A stretch of 64,000 nucleotides of DNA from Mycolicibacterium mucogenicum DSM 44124. Lineage in GTDB: Bacteria > Actinomycetota > Actinomycetes > Mycobacteriales > Mycobacteriaceae. The translations under genes and the position numbers were made by a program. Within the stretch, counting starts at the first letter, position 1. Every line of letters starts with the position of its first letter. The stretch is from contig NZ_CP062008.1 in assembly GCF_005670685.2 (NCBI RefSeq), forward strand, positions 3,844,001 through 3,908,000. Reading direction: 5' to 3'. The notes beneath the pieces were generated by a model that did not search any database, was not told the DNA's origin, and saw nothing but the letters and a program-made list of their open reading frames with translations. This document shows positions 8,612 through 16,926 of the stretch, piece after piece.

Positions 8612-9433
8612 ATGACGGACCACGCACTCGCCGACAAGACAATGGTGATCTCCGGAGCGAGCAGGGGTATCGGACTGGCGATAGCCGTGGCCGCCGCACA
8701 GCAGGGCGCCAATGTCGTACTGCTCGCGAAGACCGCCGAGCCCCATCCCCGACTGCCCGGTACGGTCTACACCGCCGCGGCCGAGATCGAGGCTGCCGGC
8801 GGAAAGGCCGCCGCCGTGGTCGGTGACATCCGCTCCGAGGACGACGTCAACCGCGTCGTCGACGTGGCGGTCGAGCGCTTCGGTGGTGTCGACATCTGCG
8901 TCAACAACGCGAGCGCGATCGGCGTCGAGCCGACAGAGCTGTTGTCCGCCAAGAAGTTCGATCTGATGCAGCAGGTCAATATCCGGGGCACCTTCCTGTT
9001 GACGAAGGCCTCGCTGCCGCACCTGCGCCAGTCGGACAACGCCCACGTGCTGACCATCGCGCCACCCCTGAATCTGACGCCACGCTGGCTGGGTGCGCAC
9101 CCGGCGTACACGCTGTCGAAGTACGGGATGACCCTGCTGTCGCTCGGCTGGGCGGCCGAATACGCCGATGCCGGCATCGCGTTCAACTGCCTTTGGCCCG
9201 AGACCTATATCGCCACCTCGGCGGTCGCCAACATGGCCGACGGCGCAGCGCTGCTGGACTCGTCGCGCAGCCCGGCGATCATGGGTGACGCGGCGGTCCA
9301 GATTCTGCTGCGCCGGGCCACCGACTGCACTGCAGGCTGTTTCATCGACGCCGACGTCCTCACCGCGGCCGGCAAGGACCTGACCCGGTACGGCGGTGGA
9401 TCCGACCCGATCCCGGATCTGTTCCTCGGCTAG
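8612..9433 (+). CDS. short-chain dehydrogenase, HSDL2-like
   Basis: A 273-residue SDR resembling hydroxysteroid dehydrogenase-like protein 2 without the SCP2 domain. It has the NAD(P)-binding SGASRGIG (14-21), the NNAS motif (98-101), and Tyr166/Lys170 in YTLSK. In HSDL2 proteins the segment before the Tyr reads SPPLNL; here it is APPLNL, so Ala150 occupies the position where I expect the catalytic Ser. A strong GAGGAGGA precedes the start. It diverges from the mutase operon. Likely role: 3-hydroxyacyl or hydroxyl oxidation in this pathway, but the missing Ser leaves activity open. Confidence 0.85.
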   Translation: MTDHALADKTMVISGASRGIGLAIAVAAAQQGANVVLLAKTAEPHPRLPGTVYTAAAEIEAAGGKAAAVVGDIRSEDDVNRVVDVAVERFGGVDICVNNASAIGVEPTELLSAKKFDLMQQVNIRGTFLLTKASLPHLRQSDNAHVLTIAPPLNLTPRWLGAHPAYTLSKYGMTLLSLGWAAEYADAGIAFNCLWPETYIATSAVANMADGAALLDSSRSPAIMGDAAVQILLRRATDCTAGCFIDADVLTAAGKDLTRYGGGSDPIPDLFLG

Positions 9434-9459
9434 CAGGCCCGCGAGCGATCGGTCATTTG

Positions 9460-9708
9460 ATGGTGAACAAGATGACAGCGACGAACTGGAGACCGGCCTC
9501 GTGAGCACCGTTCGGCACCGGCATCGCCACCACCGACCTGCATATCCGCTACCTGCGCCGCATCGACACCGGTCCGGCCCGCGCGGAGGCACGGATCGTG
9601 CACCGAGGTCGGCGCTCAGCGGTCGTTCAGATCGAAATCCGGCGCGGCAACGGCGATCTCGCCGCGACAGCGACGGTCAACTTCGCCGCGCTCGAGGGTC
9701 GGCCCTGA
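9460..9708 (+). pseudogene. remnant of a PaaI-type hotdog thioesterase
   Basis: From 9505 to 9708 one frame encodes about 67 residues ending in a typical hotdog C-terminus (GIATTDLHIRYLRR, then RSAVVQIEIRR and ATVNFAALEG). The same frame upstream contains a short ATG-initiated stretch (9460, MVNKMTATNWRPAS) closed by TGA at 9502-9504. The first 70-80 residues expected for a PaaI-like thioesterase, including the catalytic helix region, are missing. I read this as a decayed gene that once followed the SDR. It abuts the convergent crotonase stop at 9709. Confidence 0.65.
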
Positions 9709-10617
9709 TCACTCCCCGCCGCGCACCTGATCTTTGACCGCCGACACCACGGGCGGCGCGGTGCGCCAGTTCGGCAGGCCGTCCTCCTCAAGCCCGACCG
9801 GAAACCCGTTGTCGTGCACCTGCGCCCAGTGACTGTGATTCAGTTCGTGCAGGGTGAAGCAGGCGTTGAGGGAGTTGTAGAAGCCCATGTTGTCCTGCGT
9901 CTGGTTGACGGACTCTTTGATCAGCAGGGCAGCCATCGTCGGTACCGCGGCGATCCGTCGGGCGAATTCCAGTGTGCGGTCAGCAAGTTCGTCAGCCGGA
10001 AACACCTTGCTCACCATACCCATGCGGTGGGCTTCGTCCACTGACAGGCTGTCTCCGGTGAGCATCAGCTCTTTCGTCTTGCGGGGCCCGAATTCCCATG
10101 GGTGCGCGAAGTATTCGACACCGCACATACCCAACCGGGTGCCCACCACGTCCGCGAACGTGGTGTTGTCGGCCGCGACGATCAGGTCGCACGCCCACAT
10201 CAGCATGAGTGCGGCGGCGTACACGTCGCCGTGCACCTGGGCGACGGTGATCTTGCGCAGGTTGCGCCACCGGCGGGTGTTCTCGAAGTAGTAGTGCCAC
10301 TCCTGCAGCATCAGCATCTCGGCGCCCTGACGGGTGGCGCCGTTGATCCGGAAGCTCGGGTGCTGGTCGGGTCCGGGCGCGCGTTCAGCGCGCGACTGCG
10401 ACGAGCCGAGGTCATGGCCCGAGGAGAACATGGGCCCCAGCCCGCCGAGGATGACGACGCGGACGGTGTCGTCGGCCTCGGCCTGCAGGAACGCCTCATG
10501 CAGTTCGGTGAGCATGCCGCGGCTCTGCGCGTTGCGAGTGTCCGGGCGGTTCAACATGATTCGGGCGATGGTGCCCTCGTCGAGGGTTTCGTACGTGACG
10601 TACTTGTAGTCGGCCAT
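9709..10617 (-). CDS. enoyl-CoA hydratase/isomerase family protein
   Basis: A 302-residue crotonase, longer than the 255-270 average. The oxyanion segment GPMFSSGHDLGS (near 66-77) is followed by a 40-residue insertion rich in Arg and Pro before the second half (VHGDVYAAALMLMWACD). Crotonases with this insertion are common in actinobacterial acyl-CoA clusters; the reaction is not fixed by sequence. It is the last gene of the minus-strand operon that starts at 12504, 14 bases after the Ltp-like thiolase, so it probably acts before or after that carbon-carbon cleaving enzyme. Confidence 0.87.
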   Translation of the reverse strand: MADYKYVTYETLDEGTIARIMLNRPDTRNAQSRGMLTELHEAFLQAEADDTVRVVILGGLGPMFSSGHDLGSSQSRAERAPGPDQHPSFRINGATRQGAEMLMLQEWHYYFENTRRWRNLRKITVAQVHGDVYAAALMLMWACDLIVAADNTTFADVVGTRLGMCGVEYFAHPWEFGPRKTKELMLTGDSLSVDEAHRMGMVSKVFPADELADRTLEFARRIAAVPTMAALLIKESVNQTQDNMGFYNSLNACFTLHELNHSHWAQVHDNGFPVGLEEDGLPNWRTAPPVVSAVKDQVRGGE

Positions 10618-10631
10618 GTCGCAGTCTCCCC

Positions 10632-11777
10632 CTACAGGCTCAAGATGGTCGCCGACGCGGTGCCCGGCGCGCCGTAGACCTGGGCCAGACCGACGCGCGG
10701 ATTGCCCGGCACCTGCCGCTCCCCCGCCTCACCGCGCAGCTGGCGCACCAGCTCGTGCATCTGACGCAGCCCCGACGCGCCGATCGGCTCGCCATTGGCG
10801 ATGAGTCCGCCATCGGTGTTGATCGGCAGCGACCCATGGATCTCGGTGGCACCATCGGCCAGCAGCTTCTCCTGCTCACCGTCGGCACACAGCCCGGTTT
10901 CGGCCATGTGGATGACTTCGGCACCCGCGTCGGTGTCCTGCAGCTGCGCGATGTCGACGTCCTCCGGCCCGATGCCGGCGGCCTCGTAGGCGGCTTTGGC
11001 GGCGTAGACGGTGGGCGACACGTCCTCGTCGAGCGGCGCGGAGGTGGCGTGCACCTCGTAGGCGCCGTAGGTACGGGTGCGGATCTCGCTGGCGCGCACG
11101 TAGACCGGCTTGTCGGTGTAGCGGTGGGCGATATCGGCTCGGCACATGATGACCGCGGCAGCGCCTTCGTCGGGTGCGCAGAACATGTACTGGCGCAACG
11201 GATAGTTGAGCACCGGCGAGGCCATGATCTCGTCGACGGTGATCTCCTTGCGCCGGAACGCGTTCGGGTTCAAGATGCCGTTGCGGAAGTTCTTGTTGGC
11301 CACCCGCGCCAGGGTCTCCTCGGAGATGCCGTGCTTGTTGATGTAGTGGTTGGCCTTCATCCCGAAGAACTTCGTCGTCACGAACTGTCCGTTGTTGGCG
11401 TACCACTGCGGCAGCGCGAGCTTGGCCGGATCGTCGGTGAAGGCGCCACGCGGGTGCTTGTCGAGACCGATCGCGATCCCGATGTCGTACTTACCGAGCC
11501 TGATGGTGTCGGCGGTCTGCTGGATGGCGCTGGCCGCGGTGGCGCAGGCATTGAACACGTTGGTGAACGTGATGCCCGTCAGCCCCACCAGGCGGGTCAC
11601 CGCGTCGGGGTTGGACACCTCATAGCTGCCGCCGAAGCCGAACTGGATGTCCTTCCACTCCAGGTTGGCATCGGTCAGCGCACCTTGGATCGCTTCGGCG
11701 CCCATCTCCATGGCGGTCTTGTCGAACCGGCCGAACGGATGGATACCGACGCCGATGATCGCTACGTCGTTGCTCAT
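10632..11777 (-). CDS. thiolase-superfamily lipid-transfer-like protein (Ltp/SCPx type), possible aldolase
   Basis: A 381-residue thiolase fold. The nucleophile-loop Cys79 is present (FNACATAA), but the catalytic His motif GHPxGASG reads GEPIGASG, with Glu330 replacing His, and the C-terminal CxGGGQG is replaced by YGAPGTAS (Tyr368). These changes match non-thiolytic Ltp-type proteins. In mycobacterial and rhodococcal steroid degradation, Ltp proteins pair with a DUF35 protein and act as retro-aldolases on beta-hydroxyacyl-CoA. The gene overlaps the DUF35 gene by 4 bases, giving the same pairing. I infer an aldolase-like C-C cleavage rather than CoA thiolysis. Confidence 0.85.
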   Translation of the reverse strand: MSNDVAIIGVGIHPFGRFDKTAMEMGAEAIQGALTDANLEWKDIQFGFGGSYEVSNPDAVTRLVGLTGITFTNVFNACATAASAIQQTADTIRLGKYDIGIAIGLDKHPRGAFTDDPAKLALPQWYANNGQFVTTKFFGMKANHYINKHGISEETLARVANKNFRNGILNPNAFRRKEITVDEIMASPVLNYPLRQYMFCAPDEGAAAVIMCRADIAHRYTDKPVYVRASEIRTRTYGAYEVHATSAPLDEDVSPTVYAAKAAYEAAGIGPEDVDIAQLQDTDAGAEVIHMAETGLCADGEQEKLLADGATEIHGSLPINTDGGLIANGEPIGASGLRQMHELVRQLRGEAGERQVPGNPRVGLAQVYGAPGTASATILSL

Positions 11778-12193
11778 GCCGCCACCGGCTTGAACCAGAA
11801 GGTGACCAGCTCATCGCCGTCGGCGTCGGTGGCGAAAGGCGCCATGGTGAGCTCGACCTCCATGCCGAATTTCAACTTTGCCGGATCATTCTCGGTCAGT
11901 CGGCCCTCGACCCGGATGACGTCACCGAGCTGCACCAGCCCGACGCCGAACGGCACGAAGTCCTTGCCGGTCGGGCCGGCGTACGGTGCTCCGGGCGGGA
12001 AACCCTGTGTGGTCCAGGCGATCACCGTGCCGCGCCGCGGCAGCAGCACGTCGGACATCTCGGCCTTGCTGCACTTCGGACAACGGTCCTGGCGCGGGAA
12101 CGTCGACGCCGCGCAGGCACCGCACTGACTGCCGATCAGCTGCGGGTCGGCGTCCGGCCACGTCGAGATTTCCGGGGCAAGCGCTTTCTGCAT
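11774..12193 (-). CDS. DUF35 OB-fold / zinc-ribbon acyl-CoA-associated protein
   Basis: A 139-residue DUF35 protein. A rubredoxin-like zinc ribbon (CGAC ... CPKC, residues about 24-41) precedes an OB fold. DUF35 proteins bind Ltp-type thiolases and help hold the acyl-CoA, as in the Ltp2-ChsH2 aldolase complex. The overlap with the downstream Ltp-like gene (ATGA) supports a stable complex. Start ATG at 12193; a GTG two codons upstream (12199) is also possible. Confidence 0.88.
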   Translation of the reverse strand: MQKALAPEISTWPDADPQLIGSQCGACAASTFPRQDRCPKCSKAEMSDVLLPRRGTVIAWTTQGFPPGAPYAGPTGKDFVPFGVGLVQLGDVIRVEGRLTENDPAKLKFGMEVELTMAPFATDADGDELVTFWFKPVAA

Positions 12194-12201
12194 CGTCACT
12201 C

Positions 12202-12504
12202 CTAATCGCTCGCGGGGAGGGGTTTGGCTTCCTTGAGGGCGAGCGGTGTGGACCCGACGCTCAATGTGCCGGCGCCGGCCCGGGTGACCAAGACCTCCGC
12301 CGCGGCGTCGTCGACGTATCGCTTGCCCATCACGGAACCGTGGCACAACTCCGGGTCCGGGACCGCCGCACCGTCGACCTCGGCATCGAGCGCCACCATG
12401 GGGGCACCACCGCACCGCAGGTCGTCGAGACTGTCCCCCGTCCGGACGACGATCACTTGGGTGTCACAGACCTGACTGCGCAGCCGGCTACCTGTCTTGA
12501 CCAT
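12202..12504 (-). CDS. small conserved protein of acyl-CoA clusters, unknown function
   Basis: A 100-residue soluble protein. I do not recognise a named domain. It carries a Leu-Arg-Cys-Gly-Gly run near residues 28-32 and a MGKRYVDD segment near residue 59. It opens the operon with the DUF35 protein, the Ltp-like enzyme and a crotonase (8 bases to the DUF35 ATG), so it may be an accessory subunit. The motif copy at 12505-12519 touches its ATG, so the transcript is either leaderless or repressed by a protein bound at its start. Confidence 0.7.
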   Translation of the reverse strand: MVKTGSRLRSQVCDTQVIVVRTGDSLDDLRCGGAPMVALDAEVDGAAVPDPELCHGSVMGKRYVDDAAAEVLVTRAGAGTLSVGSTPLALKEAKPLPASD

Positions 12505-12519
12505 GAGAATCAGGTTATC
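12505..12519. promoter_or_regulatory. operator candidate, motif copy B
   Basis: Read on the minus strand: GATAACCTGATTCTC, directly against the ATG at 12504. It shares ATTCTC with the perfect dyad at 4101-4115 and GATAAC with the copy at 18197-18211. GATAAC could itself overlap a -10 element of a leaderless promoter. Confidence 0.45.
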
Positions 12520-12629
12520 AGAAAGGAGAACGTTACTTCCATAAAGTCGCTCAGTACGCGAAACACATCGTCAGCGTCGACACCTGGGCAGGTCCGCACT
12601 GATACACCCCTGCGCCGGCGGCGCGGTGA

Positions 12630-13765
12630 CTAGCGGAGTTCGTCCACTACCGCTCGGGCCTGCCCGCCAGCCAAAGCGCCTGGCCCATAACTCTTTTCGA
12701 TCAGTGCCCACGGATCGGCATACGGACCGCGCCGCTCGACCTTCCGCTGGACCGCGAGCAACGTCCGCAGTACCGGACGGATCGCCGGCCCCAACACCTT
12801 CAGTAGCGTGCGGGCGCGCCCCAGGGATTCCGCAACCCAGGCCACCGTCTCGGCCCACGGATGCTCCTGGAATTGCAGCAGCTCCTGCGCTTCGGTGGTG
12901 TCGAAGTAGCCGGTGAAGCCCCAGCCCCGCTCATCGTCCGGATCCCCGGGCAGGCTCGCCGACGGCCCGAGCCGCCCGATGCCGAACGCCTGCATCATGT
13001 CGTCCTCGACATCCCGGAAAGCATGCAGATGCGTATCGTCGCCACCGATCAACAGAGTCTTGCCGTTCACCGCTTCACGGCGGTCAACGGCGTTCGCGAA
13101 TGCGAGTGCGACGTCGCGGGCATCGACCGTGTGCAACTGATTGTCCCGCGGCGTCGCGCGCATCAGCACCAGGTAGTCGGCGTTGAAGTTGGCCGAGACG
13201 TCGGTCGAGATGACTCCCCGAGGCGCAGCACCGCATACGGCAGCCCGCTGGCGCGTACCACTTCTTCGGCGAGCACCTTGTCCTCGCCGTATTGGTCGAT
13301 CGGGTTCACCGGGGTCTGGGCGGTGATGCGCTGCGGATGGGTGTACCGATTACGTGATCCATAGACCGATGCGCTCGACGCATCGATGAACAGCGGCGGT
13401 TCGGCAAGTGCGCGCGCGGCCGCCACGAGATTGCGTGTCCCGTCGACGTTGATCTTGCGTGCCAGTAACGGGTTTCGATACGACACCGGGGCCAGCATCG
13501 CCGCCAGGTGCACGATGGCCGCCGGCTTGTTTCGGGTCACGCACTCGGCGATGGTGTCCGCGTCGAGCAGATTTGCATAAGCGATGACGAGTGTTCCGTC
13601 GCGCGACTGGGTGGCGAGCTCGGCGGCGACCGCGGTGGTCTTGTCGTTCTGCAGGTCCATGGCGATGACGGTTCGCCCCCGACTGAGCAGGATCTCCGCA
13701 CACCGCTTCCCGACCTGCCCGAATGCACCGGTGATCAGGACGACGTCGGCAATCTGGTCGCTCAC
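12630..13765 (-). pseudogene. NAD-dependent epimerase/dehydratase, frameshifted
   Basis: Two adjacent minus-strand frames together make one extended SDR of about 378 residues. The first part (from GTG 13765) has the NAD motif GAFGQVG, the HLAAM segment and a YGEDK catalytic motif. The second part (to 12630) carries the substrate-domain segments VDARDVA and GFTGYFDT. The reading frame changes at a C run on the plus strand (13216-13219): one extra C would give continuous LRLGGVISTDV instead of LRLGESSRPT. It is a recent single-base deletion or a base-calling error in a homopolymer. If real, the product would be cut short at about 200 residues without its C-terminal domain. Confidence 0.75.
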
Positions 13766-13908
13766 GTGACCCTCTCTGTCAGATTGAAATGCACTCCAGC
13801 ACAGTTGTTTCCGCCAGCACCGCTGATCACGGCATTGCGCGAATCCGGACGATTGATGATGACGACGACAGCGCGGTCCCGCCGCTCGATGAGGACTTCA
13901 TCTGCCAT
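13762..13908 (-). pseudogene. collapsed enoyl-CoA hydratase remnant (48 codons)
   Basis: An intact 48-codon frame starting at ATG 13908. Residues 1-27 (MADEVLIERRDRAVVVIINR, then PDSRNAV) are a crotonase N-terminus. Residues 28-40 (ISGAGGNNCAGVH) match the oxyanion-hole segment that normally lies about 30 residues further on. The intervening part and the last about 190 residues are gone. The stop TGA overlaps the GTG start of the epimerase (GTGA). It is probably the relic of a former crotonase gene, though a coupled short peptide could still be translated. Confidence 0.65.
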
Positions 13909-14021
13909 CGTCCGCCCTCCACGCTACACAGAAGTACTTACCATAACTCTTACAGTAGATAGGCGTGCCAGTCGAGAGGACCGCACGCGGTAGATTCAAC
14001 AGTTGCGCAGCATCGATCGTG

Positions 14022-14777
14022 ATGGAGGTGCCGACAGTGGCAAAGGTGGCAACCGCCGAGAAGCGCCAACGGCGTGAGCGAGGTTCGATCAACCCAGACG
14101 ACATCATCAACGGCGCATTCGAACTCGCCGAACAGGTTTCGATCGACAACCTCAGCATGCCGCTACTGGGCAAACACCTCGGCGTGGGCGTCACGAGCAT
14201 CTACTGGTACTTCCGCAAGAAGGACGACCTGCTCAACGCAATGACGGACCGCGCCCTGCGCGAGTACGTGTTCGCCACGCCGTATGTCGAAGCCAAGGAC
14301 TGGCGTTCGACGCTGCGCAACCATGCCCGCACCATGCGTGAGGCATTTGTGGCCAACCCGATTCTGTGCGACCTGATCCTCATCCGCTCCGCGCTCAGCC
14401 CGCGGGCCGCCCGTGTCGGCGTGCAGGCTGTCGAAAAGGCCATTGCCAGCCTGGTGGAGGCCGGATTGCCGCCGCAGAGCGCTTTCGACATCTATTCGGC
14501 GGTATCGGTGCACGTCCGCGGATCAGCTGTGCTGCAACGCCTTCGCGACAAGAATCAGGCCGACGGCAAGGTGCTGGGCGACCTCCAGGACGCCATGACC
14601 ATCGATGCCGAGACCACCCCGTTGCTCGCCCGCGCCGTCCGCGAGGGCCATCATCTGGGCACCGTCGACGAGAGTAATTTCGATTTCGGACTCGAGTGCA
14701 TCCTCGATCAGGCCGAACGCCTGATCGAGGCCAACAAGAAGCCGGCGCCCCGCAGCCGCAAGGCGCCGCGCTCCTAG
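14022..14777 (+). CDS. TetR-family transcriptional regulator
   Basis: A 251-residue regulator. The helix-turn-helix lies at about residues 40-75 (MPLLGKHLGVGVTSIYWYFR), followed by a ligand-binding helical domain and a basic C-terminal tail (PAPRSRKAPRS). I chose ATG 14022; the frame is open back to 13965. It lies centrally in the acyl-CoA block, divergent from the epimerase and crotonase relics and convergent with a thiolase gene. It is the most likely regulator of the repeated dyads before the surrounding operons, with an acyl-CoA as probable inducer. Both points are inference. Confidence 0.85.
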   Translation: MEVPTVAKVATAEKRQRRERGSINPDDIINGAFELAEQVSIDNLSMPLLGKHLGVGVTSIYWYFRKKDDLLNAMTDRALREYVFATPYVEAKDWRSTLRNHARTMREAFVANPILCDLILIRSALSPRAARVGVQAVEKAIASLVEAGLPPQSAFDIYSAVSVHVRGSAVLQRLRDKNQADGKVLGDLQDAMTIDAETTPLLARAVREGHHLGTVDESNFDFGLECILDQAERLIEANKKPAPRSRKAPRS

Positions 14778-14783
14778 TCGGGC

Positions 14784-15959
14784 TCAGACCTCGATGACGA
14801 CGGCGCCGCCCTGGCCCCCGCCGGCGCACATCGCGGCGACACCGATGCCGCCACCGCGCCGCTGCAGCTCATAGATCAGGGTCGTCACCATCCGAGCGCC
14901 CGACGCGGCGATGGGATGGCCGAGGCTGCAACCACTTCCGGAGAAGTTGACCTTCTCCTCGTCGAGACCGAATTCCTTACAGGCCGCGATCGATACCGAC
15001 GCGAACGCTTCGTTGACCTCCCACAACGCAACATCAGCCGGTTGCAGGCCCGCACGCTGCAGCACCTTGTCGATGGCCCGTAGCGCACCCAGGCCGGTGT
15101 CCCGCGGCGCGACACCGGCGGCAGCCCACGCGCGCACGGTGGCCATCTTCGTCAGGTTCTCCGCCTCGGCGTAGGCAGCGTCGACGATCGCTACCGCGGC
15201 CGCGGCGTCGTTGGTGCCGCTACTGTTGCCGGCGGTGATCGAGAAGCCCTCGATCTCAGGGTGCAGGGGCTTCAGGGCGGCGAGCTTGTCGGCGGTGGTT
15301 TCCCGCCGCGGATGCTCATCGACACTGAAGTCCACCACCGAGCCATCGGGCAATTGCACCTTCAGCGGCACGATCTCGTCGAGGAACTTGCCGGCATCGA
15401 TCGCGGCGATGGCCCGCTGGTGCGACCGCGCGGCCCAGGCGTCCATCTCTTCACGGGTGATGCCCATGGCCTGCGCGGTGTTCCAGCCGACGGTGATCGA
15501 CATGTCCTTGGCCGGCGCATCCGGCGTCTCGACGTGCGTCGGCGGCATCCATCGCTCTTCGAATTTCAGCTCCGGCCCCGGGATGCGCCAACTCACCAGC
15601 GGATTCATCGACAGCGACTGCACGCCGCCGGCGATCAGTACCCGCTCCATGCCCGAACCGATCTGGGCCGACGCATTGCCGATCGCGGTGAGGCTACCCG
15701 CGCAATGCCGGTTCACAGACTGCCCGGGCACATGCTGCATACCGGTGGCATCGGCCGCATAACGAGCGAGATCACCACCACCGTAATGGGATTCAGCGAA
15801 GATGAGATCGTCGATCGCATTCGGGTCGATGCCGGCACGCCGCACCACCTCCGGCAGGACGGTGGTGATCAGCGTCTCCGGCGGAGTGTTGACGAGGGTG
15901 CCTTTGAAAGAACGGCCGATCGCTGTGCGGACAGCACCGACGATGACGGGTGTGGGCAT
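14784..15959 (-). CDS. acetyl-CoA C-acyltransferase (thiolase)
   Basis: A 391-residue thiolase with all three catalytic motifs: nucleophilic Cys in NRHCAGS (near residue 84), His in LGHPIAASG, and the second Cys in CAGGGQG near the C-terminus. It performs CoA-dependent cleavage of 3-ketoacyl-CoA, the last step of a beta-oxidation cycle. This contrasts with the Ltp-like paralogue at 10632-11777, which lacks two of these motifs. It lies 109 bases downstream of the thioesterase gene and may share its transcript or use its own promoter at about 15960-16020. Confidence 0.92.
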   Translation of the reverse strand: MPTPVIVGAVRTAIGRSFKGTLVNTPPETLITTVLPEVVRRAGIDPNAIDDLIFAESHYGGGDLARYAADATGMQHVPGQSVNRHCAGSLTAIGNASAQIGSGMERVLIAGGVQSLSMNPLVSWRIPGPELKFEERWMPPTHVETPDAPAKDMSITVGWNTAQAMGITREEMDAWAARSHQRAIAAIDAGKFLDEIVPLKVQLPDGSVVDFSVDEHPRRETTADKLAALKPLHPEIEGFSITAGNSSGTNDAAAAVAIVDAAYAEAENLTKMATVRAWAAAGVAPRDTGLGALRAIDKVLQRAGLQPADVALWEVNEAFASVSIAACKEFGLDEEKVNFSGSGCSLGHPIAASGARMVTTLIYELQRRGGGIGVAAMCAGGGQGGAVVIEV

Positions 15960-15991
15960 TACGCGACCTCGGTTCCTCTACTTGTAATGGT

Positions 15992-16010
15992 TACTGTTGC
16001 ATTCACAGTA
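15992..16010. promoter_or_regulatory. inverted repeat upstream of the thiolase gene
   Basis: TACTGT and ACAGTA (6-base perfect arms, 7-base spacer) lie 33-51 bases upstream of the thiolase start. A related TTACAGTAGATA occurs upstream of the TetR gene near 13950. It could be a second type of operator in this block; support is weak. Confidence 0.3.
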
Positions 16011-16068
16011 TATGAGACATGACCGTCCTCACCGGTTCGGTCACGGCGGCCACCGGTTGCCATGCCGA

Positions 16069-16926
16069 CTACAACCGCGCCGTCGCGGCGACGGCGGTGT
16101 CGGTGGTCCGTAGCGGACGGATCATGCCCTCCTGCGTGAACGAGGCGATGAGTCGACCGTCCTCGGTGTGGACTTGTCCTCGGACATAAGACATTCCGGC
16201 ACCGACCTGGGTGCTGTCGTGGGAGTACAGCAGCCAACCGTCCCAGCCGACGGGTTCATGGAACGCCACGGTGACCGTCATCGGCGCCGTGGACACGGTG
16301 AGGTGTGCCTGGCTGGTACCGATGCCGGCGTGCGCACGCATGGTCGCCGAGATCGACAGGTGGCCGGTGAAGTGCGCGAGCAGCGCCTTGGCCAGGTCGT
16401 CGCGGCGCGGGATCGGATCGTAGTGCAGCCACGCGTGCAATTCGGGCGGACCGACCTCGTCGGGACTGTTGACGTCGAGAACGTCGACGAGGCGCAGTTC
16501 GCGGCCGATCATCGGCATGGGGCTCGGATTCGACTCGGCGGGAGGCGCGATGTCGGGGCGGTCCGCGTGGTGGCGGATCACGTCGGGTGTCGGGGTGTCT
16601 GCCAACACCGTCACCGTCGCGCAGCGCCGGCCGCCCTGCTCGACCGCGACGACCGCCACGGCGAAACTACGGCCGTCGTTGACTACGTCGACGGCAAATT
16701 CGACTGGCAGATCAACCTGCACGGCCCGGCCGAAGATCGCGTGGGCGGAGCGAATCGCTTTGTTCGGCAACTGCTTTGCGACCGCCACGATGGACTGCGC
16801 CAGCAGCTGCGTGCCGTCGACGACAGCGCGTTCGCCACCGTCGCTGAAGCCGCGGAACCGGCCGGGGCCTGCAGGCTGGACGTCGAACACCTCGAGCATT
16901 CCGGTGACGGAGGACGGCGTCGTCAT
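16069..16926 (-). CDS. acyl-CoA thioesterase, TesB-like double hotdog
   Basis: A 285-residue protein with two hotdog domains, as in TesB/thioesterase II (286 residues in E. coli). The first half contains GFSDGGERAVVDGTQLLAQS, the second half HAWLHYDP and GWLLYSHDSTQVGAG, resembling the Asp-Ser/Gln active site of TesB. It would release free acid from CoA esters and so restore CoA during catabolism. Start ATG 16926 overlaps the stop of the DUF427 gene (ATGA); the frame is open further upstream but only as a shadow of that gene. Confidence 0.85.
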   Translation of the reverse strand: MTTPSSVTGMLEVFDVQPAGPGRFRGFSDGGERAVVDGTQLLAQSIVAVAKQLPNKAIRSAHAIFGRAVQVDLPVEFAVDVVNDGRSFAVAVVAVEQGGRRCATVTVLADTPTPDVIRHHADRPDIAPPAESNPSPMPMIGRELRLVDVLDVNSPDEVGPPELHAWLHYDPIPRRDDLAKALLAHFTGHLSISATMRAHAGIGTSQAHLTVSTAPMTVTVAFHEPVGWDGWLLYSHDSTQVGAGMSYVRGQVHTEDGRLIASFTQEGMIRPLRTTDTAVAATARL

